Assembly (NCBI GenBank): GCA_021828635.1
Contig: JAJZEJ010000220.1
Coordinates: 1-5,351 of the forward strand
DNA: 5,351 bases
Source: Chloroflexota bacterium
GTDB taxonomy: Bacteria; Chloroflexota; Ktedonobacteria; Ktedonobacterales; Ktedonobacteraceae
Direction: 5' to 3'
Shown: positions 1 through 4,195 of the stretch, one piece after another
Numbering within the stretch: position 1 is the first letter of the stretch
Layout of the letters: each line of letters begins with the position of its first letter
Made by a program: the position numbers and the translations under genes
The notes under the pieces: model-generated
Told to the model about the DNA's origin: nothing
The model's input: the letters and a program-made list of their open reading frames with translations, nothing else
Database searches by the model: none

Positions 1-228
1 CTGTACTGTTAGCTGGTCCGTTGTATGATGTTCTCTGAGTTGCTGACCTGCCTTGAACGAGAGTAGCAATAGGCGTGCAACGCGATGCTCTGATACAACC
101 TGAATAGATGGCCCTTCATCACGGAAAGAGGCCAGAGTTTGCAAATCGAGGAAGCGCACTTGTTCTGAAGCCCTTTGTGGTGCTTCCTGAGCAAGAGATT
201 GTGCTACGTTAGCTGATTGCTGGTTCAT
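1..228 (-). CDS. Cupin-domain protein, N-terminal part, cut by window edge
   Basis: Only the first 76 codons are in the window; the frame runs open through position 1. The start ATG (226-228 on the complement) is preceded by AGGAG at a good distance. After a polar, Gln/Ala-rich stretch of about 20 residues, the sequence VARLLLLSFKAGQQLREHHT followed by DQLTVQ (residues 50-76) matches the first strands of a small single-domain cupin, where a 'G..l..H.......v.VL.G' pattern leads into the barrel. H67 and H68 are candidate metal ligands. Small cupins of this kind often sit beside DUF2249 and hemerythrin-like genes; their exact reaction is usually unknown. The gene lies 45 nt downstream of the first DUF2249 gene on the same strand, so the two are probably co-transcribed from the promoter near 568-610. 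The family call is fairly safe; the function is not. Confidence 0.8.
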   Translation of the reverse strand, partial: MNQQSANVAQSLAQEAPQRASEQVRFLDLQTLASFRDEGPSIQVVSEHRVARLLLLSFKAGQQLREHHTTDQLTVQ

Positions 229-273
229 AGATGAGATGCTCCTTACAATGGTGCCGTGTGTCCTTGAAATGGC

Positions 274-519
274 TCACTCGGCAGCAATTTTGCGAATGCG
301 GATTACCCATTGCTCTGGCCCCTGTTCTTCTGGCTCCCAGGCAAACATATCGGGCCGTTCAGCCATCAGCTGGTAACGCAATGGTTTGGGATCATGGTCA
401 TTCACCAAGCGTAGTGTCTCGCCAACTTGCAAGGCATCCAGGCGGGCAAAGATCAACGGGTGACGCTCGCGTGGTAGCAGTTCACGAACATCAAGGGTGG
501 TAATTACTGTATCTGACAT
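274..519 (-). CDS. DUF2249 domain protein (first copy)
   Basis: This 81-residue protein is essentially one DUF2249 domain. It opens with TTLDVREL (residues 7-14), then RHPLIF (19-24), the typical LVNDHDPKPLRYQL (38-51), ERPDMFAWE (54-62) and a C-terminal WVIRIRK (71-77). The frame stays open to 591, but the start at 519 is chosen because it has GGAGAG upstream and gives the standard domain with no tail. DUF2249 is a small TusA-like fold of unknown biochemistry, found alone or fused to hemerythrin and Fe-S repair proteins, and common beside denitrification and oxygen-stress genes. H20 and the ND-HD motif are conserved and could bind a metal or a sulfur carrier; that is inference. It is the first gene of an operon with the cupin gene. 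A Crp-type site and -10 hexamer lie just upstream, so activation by the Crp/Fnr protein of this window is likely. Confidence 0.9.
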   Translation of the reverse strand: MSDTVITTLDVRELLPRERHPLIFARLDALQVGETLRLVNDHDPKPLRYQLMAERPDMFAWEPEEQGPEQWVIRIRKIAAE

Positions 520-567
520 AGTTGATTTCTCTCCTTTTTTATCTTGGTACCTATGCGGTCCGTTTGT

Positions 568-610
568 AGTATGCCTCAAAATATGCCTCAATGCTGTGAC
601 TAAGGTCGCT
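568..610 (-). promoter_or_regulatory. Predicted class II Crp-type promoter of DUF2249-cupin operon
   Basis: TGTGAC-TAAG-GTCGCT (595-610 on the plus strand) is an imperfect Crp-type palindrome centred at 602.5. Reading toward the DUF2249 gene, exactly 21 nt separate its TCACA end from CATACT (complement of 568-573), a 4/6 match to the -10 consensus. A start site about 7 nt past the -10, near 561, would put the centre at -41.5, and no -35 box is visible, as expected for class II activation. The same spacing recurs at two other promoters here. Toward the MIP18 gene the site is followed after 22 nt by TATGCT (633-638), so it may act in both directions. Confidence 0.6.
570..591. repeat. Two direct copies of TATGCCTCAA, 12 bp apart
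   Basis: TATGCCTCAA occurs at 570-579 and again at 582-591, a 12-bp period that puts both copies near the same helical face. On the minus strand they read TTGAGGCATA, lying between the Crp-type site and the -10 hexamer, where a -35 box would be. A related core, TTTGAGTAT, recurs in both arms of the dyad at 627-653. They may be half-sites of a second regulator, or simple duplication; nothing else identifies the binder. Confidence 0.5.
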
Positions 611-626
611 GTTTTCCCTCTCTCTG

Positions 627-653
627 TTTGAGTATGCTACTTCTATACTCAAA
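627..653. promoter_or_regulatory. Perfect 9-bp inverted repeat TTTGAGTAT-N9-ATACTCAAA
   Basis: The arms at 627-635 and 645-653 are perfect complements with a 9-nt spacer. The dyad overlaps the -10-like TATGCT (633-638) that would serve the MIP18 gene, and also contains TATACT (644-649). It lacks a following T run and is AT-rich, so it looks more like an operator than a terminator. No regulator is assigned. Confidence 0.55.
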
Positions 654-676
654 TTTCCTGCATGTGTAACAGGAAA
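654..676. promoter_or_regulatory. Perfect 7-bp inverted repeat TTTCCTG-N9-CAGGAAA
   Basis: The arms are at 654-660 and 670-676 with a 9-nt spacer, the same spacer length as the dyad it directly abuts. It would fall in the MIP18 5' leader if transcription starts near 645, and could be an operator or a small RNA hairpin. A third, shorter palindrome, TGATC-T-GATCA, follows at 680-690. Confidence 0.45.
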
Positions 677-720
677 GGCTGATCTGATCATAACAATGAG
701 CGGAAGAAGAGGGATGAGCA

Positions 721-1041
721 ATGATAGAAACGGCAGAGCTTGAAGCTACACGCCAGCAAATCTACGAGGCGTTACACGAAGTGTATGACCCGGAATTGGG
801 CGTGAATATCATCGACCTGGGCCTGGTATATGATGTATCACTCACGCCCGAAGGACATGTGACTTTAACTATGACTCTCACAACGCCCGGTTGCCCTATG
901 CACGAGTCGATTGCCGAAGGCGTGAGCATCGTTTTAGCGGATGTTCCTGGCATTGTTGATGGAGAGCTTCAGCTTACCTGGACCCCTCCCTGGAGTCCAG
1001 ATATGATGACACCGGAGGGGCGTAGGCAGCTTGGCTTTTAA
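721..1041 (+). CDS. MIP18/DUF59-family Fe-S cluster assembly protein
   Basis: The 106-residue product is a stand-alone MIP18 (DUF59, SufT/PaaD-like) protein. Members help load or mature cytoplasmic Fe-S clusters. Visible family marks are YDPELGVNIIDLGLVYDV (residues 22-39, with D23-P24-E25), the TTPGCPM segment with the single conserved cysteine C58, and a C-terminal tail with WSPDMMTPEGRRQLGF (91-106), typical of the bacterial stand-alone form. The length is usual for that form. The start at 721 has GAGGG seven bases upstream; nearby ATGs at 696 and 714 are out of frame. The gene is single, divergent from the DUF2249-cupin operon and convergent with the membrane-protein operon, from which a hairpin separates it. 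Its leader holds the dyads at 627-690 and it may share the Crp-type site at 595-610. The client protein is not known; a paa operon role is unlikely because no paa genes are near. Confidence 0.93.
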   Translation: MIETAELEATRQQIYEALHEVYDPELGVNIIDLGLVYDVSLTPEGHVTLTMTLTTPGCPMHESIAEGVSIVLADVPGIVDGELQLTWTPPWSPDMMTPEGRRQLGF

Positions 1042-1055
1042 TGAAGTAACGGAGT

Positions 1056-1104
1056 AACGAGTCCAGGGTATACCAGCCAGTACATGGCTTACCCTGGACT
1101 CGTT
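1056..1104. terminator. Convergent hairpin terminator, 15-bp perfect stem
   Basis: AACGAGTCCAGGGTA (1056-1070) and its exact complement (1090-1104) form a 15-bp stem. Inside it AGCCA-gtaca-TGGCT (1075-1089) makes a second 5-bp stem, with a 4-nt bulge (tacc) on one side. On the plus strand the stem runs into TGTTTGTG, a weak T-rich tract, consistent with termination after the MIP18 gene. On the minus strand no T run follows. The right arm contains the stop codon and last codons of the membrane protein. Two near-identical octamers, AGTAACGG and AGTAACGA (1045-1060), lead into the left arm. Confidence 0.8.
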
Positions 1105-2444
1105 GTTTGTGTACGTCTCAAATGGAATGCAATTCCTAAGACTGTCAGCATTGCCAGCAGCAGACCACATGCTAATATAGCGCAGGCAAGTTGTATCAGC
1201 CAGAGCCACGGACTCAGCAGCACGGTGGCAATAACCGCAACTAACCCGCTATTGAGCAACCACCAGCCAGCCCAGGCCAAGTTGCCATGTACCATTTCTC
1301 GCATCAAAGGAACCCTCTGCCGTCCAACCAGGGGACCATAACGATCATGCCAGATCAAAAAAGGCACGATCTTGTAGAGGTAGCCAATGATGCTTTGTCC
1401 AAGCCAGCCAATGAATGTAGCCAGCGCCAATGCGACGAGAATAGACGGTTGATGCCAACCAAAGAACACGGCAGCAATGGCGAGTGGAACCACAAGTACA
1501 AGATAAACCACTGCTGTGATAGTGTGATACTGTGTCACATCCAAGAGTTTGCGATGACGCGCTCGTAGCATATGTATATAGTCATATCCAAACAGCCATA
1601 TAGCTGAGATAAGAACAAGGCCGCCGACAATGGTTAATGGTTGCCAGATAAGGCTGAAACCGAGTGCCAGTCCACAGATGCCGCCATTGAGCAACCAGAA
1701 GATGATGTGTCCGATACGATCACTTTGCCCATGAACTAGCGCGAACATGCGGGTTAATGTGTAGGAAACGCCGATCAGTGTGCAGGTCAGCCAACCTATG
1801 AGGCCGAGCGTGATATGCGTGAGCAGGAGGCGATCAGAGCCAGCACCAAGAAAATTGAACTGGAAATCAAGCGCCATTGTCAAGCCTATACTGACCACAA
1901 TACCGAGGTAAGTGAGCGAAGCGATCAGATAGCGTACTGTTAAGGAGCGCGTACTGGCGTGCGCGAAGGTGATGGCAAGCACACAAATGTAATGAAGAAT
2001 AGCTAGTACGACCAATGTGCCTCCGGCGATCATCAGCCAGGGCTGCATCCACCAGAAACCACTTAGCAGCAAGATGACACCACTAACATAGAGTGGATAT
2101 TGCCAGCGCAAAAACCGTGTTGCATAGAGCGGAGCTGCCAGGATAACCGGTACAAGCTGGAGCGATGCACCCATAATCGACATCGTTAGCCAACCGAGCG
2201 TGAGCATGTGAACAAGCGCGAGAACGTGTGGAAAGTCGGGAGCCAGACGTGCTTGTGCAATAGTCCAGGGCAAAAACACGCCAAAACAAGCGGCGGCTGT
2301 GATACCCGTCAGGAGAAAAGGCAATGGAATAGAGATTGGTACGCCCTGGCGTCCGCCCAATGTTCCGGCTCCAAATCCGCCTGCCTGCCCTGCCGATGGA
2401 ATGGTAATATGGACAGAGCCGTGTGGTTCTTGTTTTGCGCTCAT
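1089..2444 (-). CDS. 12-helix membrane protein, heme-copper oxidase subunit I-like / NnrS-like
   Basis: The 451-residue protein has a polar, Gly-rich N-terminus (1-36) and then about 12 hydrophobic helices: roughly 38-60, 73-102, 114-134, 136-160, 169-194, 206-234, 244-266, 269-291, 305-329, 333-361, 384-404 and 410-440. Three helices carry one repeated motif, W-L-x-x-S/T-x-x-G-x-x-x-x-L/I, at W85, W218 and W347, spaced 133 and 129 residues. This suggests three four-helix units, as in heme-copper oxidase subunit I. Two units have a histidine just before the motif (H79 and H210). The HH and HxH ligand sets of active oxidases or NO reductases are absent, so it is probably not a terminal reductase. 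It may bind heme or metal, as NnrS-type proteins do. GGAGG sits 8 nt before the start. It follows the second DUF2249 gene by 26 nt in one operon. The membrane topology is sure; the family is tentative. Confidence 0.72.
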   Translation of the reverse strand: MSAKQEPHGSVHITIPSAGQAGGFGAGTLGGRQGVPISIPLPFLLTGITAAACFGVFLPWTIAQARLAPDFPHVLALVHMLTLGWLTMSIMGASLQLVPVILAAPLYATRFLRWQYPLYVSGVILLLSGFWWMQPWLMIAGGTLVVLAILHYICVLAITFAHASTRSLTVRYLIASLTYLGIVVSIGLTMALDFQFNFLGAGSDRLLLTHITLGLIGWLTCTLIGVSYTLTRMFALVHGQSDRIGHIIFWLLNGGICGLALGFSLIWQPLTIVGGLVLISAIWLFGYDYIHMLRARHRKLLDVTQYHTITAVVYLVLVVPLAIAAVFFGWHQPSILVALALATFIGWLGQSIIGYLYKIVPFLIWHDRYGPLVGRQRVPLMREMVHGNLAWAGWWLLNSGLVAVIATVLLSPWLWLIQLACAILACGLLLAMLTVLGIAFHLRRTQTTSPG

Positions 2445-2470
2445 TTTCTTTATCCTCCCGGCACTTTGAC

Positions 2471-2749
2471 TTACCCATTAGCAACATTACTGGAGGAAAC
2501 GCGCCGAAACTGCACAATCCACTCGTTGTCGGCGACCTTGCGCGTCTCATGGGTAAAGCCACGAGCGCCGAGAACATCATAGAGTGGTGCAGGTTCAAAA
2601 GGGGCAATGATAGCCACTATCTTACCCATCGGCGTAGCCTCGGCGGCTTCAATAATGCGTACAAACGGCTCATCTCCGCGTTCCAGATCGGGACGTACAT
2701 CTACTATTGTGGTGGCCTGGGCCATCCAGGCGTCTAGGGATGTATTCAT
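2471..2749 (-). CDS. DUF2249 domain protein (second, divergent copy)
   Basis: The 92-residue protein is a DUF2249 domain of the second common type. It has IVDVRPDLERGDEPF (residues 15-29), then IVAIIAPFEPAPLYDVLGAR (44-63), where APFEP-PL replaces the NDHDP-PL of the first copy, and a C-terminal WIVQFRR (77-83). The two copies in this window are therefore not a recent duplication. The frame is open to 2902, but the start at 2749 fits the domain and has AGAGGAGA upstream, 12 nt from the ATG, a rather long spacing. The residues an upstream start would add are Tyr/Ile-rich and unlike any domain. It heads an operon with the membrane protein. Its long leader contains a possible RNA switch (2763-2861) and a Crp-type promoter lies at 2879-2921. 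The biochemical role is unknown; pairing with a respiration-type membrane protein suggests a redox or nitrogen-oxide context. Confidence 0.88.
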   Translation of the reverse strand: MNTSLDAWMAQATTIVDVRPDLERGDEPFVRIIEAAEATPMGKIVAIIAPFEPAPLYDVLGARGFTHETRKVADNEWIVQFRRVSSSNVANG

Positions 2750-2762
2750 GGGTTGCTCTTTC

Positions 2763-2861
2763 TCCTCTATGGGATAATAATGCGATAAATAGACATGGAT
2801 AGCGTCTTCATAGAGAAGATATTGGTGTATCCTATCTCCTATCCAACCGAATTTCTCTATG
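2763..2861 (-). promoter_or_regulatory. Possible three-segment RNA switch in DUF2249-2 leader
   Basis: In the minus-strand transcript, CAUAGAGAA (complement of 2853-2861) can pair perfectly over 9 bp with UUCUCUAUG (2809-2817). The latter can instead pair with CAUAGAGGA (2763-2771) through 8 Watson-Crick pairs and one G-U, and that segment includes part of the Shine-Dalgarno sequence. The two pairings exclude each other, so they could expose or hide the ribosome site. This is pairing logic only; no ligand or known riboswitch class is recognised. Confidence 0.4.
2830..2843. repeat. Tandem 7-mer TCCTATC x2 among TATCC/GGATA copies
   Basis: TCCTATC is repeated head to tail at 2830-2836 and 2837-2843. 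More copies of the GGATA/TATCC core occur nearby (2772-2776, 2797-2801, 2865-2869). They lie in the leader between the DUF2249-2 gene and its predicted start site, inside the loop of the 2809-2861 hairpin. They may be chance or binding half-sites. Confidence 0.35.
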
Positions 2862-2878
2862 GCATATCCGTTGAACAC

Positions 2879-2921
2879 AGCATATACTAATGAAGGATGC
2901 ATAACTGTAACTTAGGTCGCA
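2879..2921 (-). promoter_or_regulatory. Predicted class II Crp-type promoter of DUF2249-2/membrane operon
   Basis: The palindrome TGTAAC-TTAG-GTCGCA (2906-2921) shares 13 of 16 bases with the site at 595-610. On the minus strand 21 nt separate it from TATGCT (complement of 2879-2884), a 4/6 match to a -10. A start near 2872 would leave a leader of about 122 nt that includes the switch-like segments. The spacing equals that at the other two predicted promoters. Confidence 0.6.
2883..2921 (+). promoter_or_regulatory. Candidate crp promoter with autoregulatory site
   Basis: TATACT at 2883-2888 is the best -10 for the regulator gene; no good -35 lies at 16-18 bp. A start near 2895 would place the Crp-type palindrome (2906-2921) downstream of it and just before the GGAG ribosome site (2924-2927). 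That position suits self-repression as a roadblock while the same site activates the opposite operon. The -10 overlaps the one for the minus-strand operon (2879-2884). Confidence 0.4.
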
Positions 2922-2937
2922 ATGGAGAAATACTACG

Positions 2938-3612
2938 ATGGCAGTTCAAAGCGCGGCACTGCGCCAGATACCAATGTTTGCCTCTCTTGAGGAGCGGGAG
3001 TTGTCTCATGTTGCACGCATGGCGATAGAGCGGCACTACGAACGAGGGGATATCATTTTGTTAGAAGGGGAGGGCGGCGGTGCATTATGTTATGTGTACC
3101 GTGGGCTAGTAAAAGTCTTCAAAACGTCGTCGGAGGGCAGAGAGCAGGTGCTACGACTCATCGCGGCAGGCCATACGTTTAATGATGTACCGGCACTTGA
3201 TGGTGGCCCTAATCCGGCCAGTGCGGCAGCGATGGAGTCTAGTATTATTTATATGATACGGCGAAGTGAGTTGCATCAGCTTATCATGAGTGAACCAGCC
3301 GTAGCCGCTGCCGCAATCCAGGTGCTAGCACAGGCGTTACGTCATCTCGTTGATCTGGTCGAAGACCTCTCGTTACGCCACGTGACGGCACGGGTGGCGA
3401 AATTACTCTTAGCGCAAGCAACATCGTCGGGCAGCATGGAACGAGAACACCACTTGACGCAGCAGGAGATGGCGGCGATAGTGGGAACCGCACGCGAGGT
3501 CGTGGGTCGCGCTCTCAAAGAACTGGAAGTGGCAGGCGCGATTGAAATGCATCAGGGACACGTGACCATTATTAATACTGAATATTTGCGCCTTGTCTCT
3601 GGCATAGGCTAA
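2938..3612 (+). CDS. Crp/Fnr-family transcriptional regulator
   Basis: The 224-residue protein has an N-terminal cNMP-like beta-roll (about 12-115), a dimer helix (about 120-150) and a C-terminal winged helix (about 150-220). The recognition helix has T184-A-R-E-V-V-G-R191; R186, E187 and R191 match R180, E181 and R185 of E. coli CRP, which read TGTGA half-sites. The only cysteine is C51, so an FNR-type [4Fe-4S] cluster is excluded. The segment FNDVPALDGGPNPASAAA (81-98) lacks the Arg that grips the cyclic-nucleotide phosphate in CRP, so another effector (heme with NO or CO, or redox) is more likely; this is inference. GGAG precedes the start by 10 nt. Three palindromes of the predicted type lie in this window, one directly before its own ribosome site, so it is probably the local activator and may repress itself. 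It is divergent from the DUF2249-2 operon and its stop overlaps that of the MOSC gene. Confidence 0.93.
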   Translation: MAVQSAALRQIPMFASLEERELSHVARMAIERHYERGDIILLEGEGGGALCYVYRGLVKVFKTSSEGREQVLRLIAAGHTFNDVPALDGGPNPASAAAMESSIIYMIRRSELHQLIMSEPAVAAAAIQVLAQALRHLVDLVEDLSLRHVTARVAKLLLAQATSSGSMEREHHLTQQEMAAIVGTAREVVGRALKELEVAGAIEMHQGHVTIINTEYLRLVSGIG

Positions 3613-4064
3613 AAACGCTGAATGTAGTCGCCCACAGAGATGCTTCCTTCTGTCAGTATTCTGGCTCTCAAAGTCGCGTGAATCAATAGCAAACAGTTGG
3701 TACTTTGCCGGGTGTCTTCCGATAAACACTGCTTATGCGGCATCAATCCCTGGAGTTGCACATCTCCAACACGAAAGATGCGCCCAATGAGTTGTTCAAG
3801 GGCGCAATCGTAAGTCACGATGTTGCGGCGGGCAAAACTCTCCCAAAGGTCGCTACCTCTTGTATGAAAAATCGCTTCTATCGCTTCTCGCTCAACAAAT
3901 GTTATGTCACAAGCAGTATCATCGTTGCTTTTTCCTTGAGCGCGTAACGTGTAGAAGCGATCTCCCTCTATGCCTTTGCCAGGCACCAAGTGCGCGGTAG
4001 AGATGCTTGTCATAGGCACGCCCGGTTCACGAGCGATAGCGATTGCAATGACGCGGCTGTTCAT
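3609..4064 (-). CDS. MOSC-domain protein
   Basis: This 151-residue protein is a single MOSC domain, the fold of the C-terminal part of molybdenum-cofactor sulfurases and of YiiM-type proteins. MOSC proteins bind molybdenum cofactor or transfer sulfur through a conserved cysteine. Seen here are VPGKGIEGDRF (27-37), the ITFVEREAIEA segment (54-64), ARRNIVT (78-84), LIGRIFRVGDVQLQG (92-106), C113 at the usual active-cysteine position, and LRARILTEGSISVGDYI (132-148). C124 is a second candidate. AGGAG lies only 4 nt before the ATG, closer than for its neighbours. Its stop overlaps the crp stop by 4 bp (CTAA at 3609-3612) in convergent orientation. A Crp-type promoter is predicted at 4144-4186. 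Its client could be a molybdoenzyme such as a nitrate reductase elsewhere in the genome; none is in view. Confidence 0.9.
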   Translation of the reverse strand: MNSRVIAIAIAREPGVPMTSISTAHLVPGKGIEGDRFYTLRAQGKSNDDTACDITFVEREAIEAIFHTRGSDLWESFARRNIVTYDCALEQLIGRIFRVGDVQLQGLMPHKQCLSEDTRQSTNCLLLIHATLRARILTEGSISVGDYIQRF

Positions 4065-4143
4065 ATTGCTCCTTCTCGTTTGAAAGACGCGAAAACGGCT
4101 CTACGTTTAACATGACTGACGTGTGATCAAAGGCCTACTTCCA

Positions 4144-4186
4144 AGTATAACTCATAGCCGCTTTGTAGGCTGTGATAAAAGTTACG
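4144..4186 (-). promoter_or_regulatory. Predicted class II Crp-type promoter of MOSC gene
   Basis: TGTGAT-AAAA-GTTACG (4171-4186) is a weaker copy of the palindrome. On the minus strand 21 nt separate its TCACA end from TATACT (complement of 4144-4149), a 5/6 match to a -10. A start near 4137 puts the centre (4178.5) at -41.5 and leaves a leader of about 73 nt. There is no -35 at 17 bp from this -10. The site lies in the 131-bp gap after the ArsR-type gene, whose stop is at 4196-4198. Confidence 0.6.
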
Positions 4187-4195
4187 CTTGTCAAT

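Noticed and set aside
520..591. A 24-residue extension of the first DUF2249 protein.
   Set aside because: GGAGAG directly precedes the start at 519, the domain begins there, and the predicted transcript starts near 561.
665..670. TGTAAC half-site in the MIP18 leader.
   Set aside because: Its partner positions (AAGGCT) do not match GTYRCA, and it lies within the spacer and right arm of another dyad.
1089..2444. Reading the membrane protein as an active NO reductase or terminal oxidase.
   Set aside because: The paired histidines for the binuclear metal centre and the second low-spin heme ligand are not visible.
2083..2607. Long minus-strand open frame of 174 codons.
   Set aside because: It overlaps the membrane-protein and DUF2249-2 genes in another frame, shows no domain and has no ribosome site; it is a shadow frame.
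2750..2902. A 51-residue N-terminal extension of the second DUF2249 protein in an open frame.
   Set aside because: The Met at 2749 has a ribosome site and begins the domain; the extension is Tyr/Ile-rich, matches no family and covers the leader and its repeats.
2938..3612. FNR-type oxygen sensor with a [4Fe-4S] cluster.
   Set aside because: Only one cysteine (C51) is present and the N-terminal cysteine cluster is missing.
4189..4194. A perfect TTGACA on the minus strand upstream of the MOSC gene.
   Set aside because: No -10 hexamer lies at 16-18 bp from it (AGCCTA at 17), and the better TATACT is at the spacing of the Crp-type site instead.
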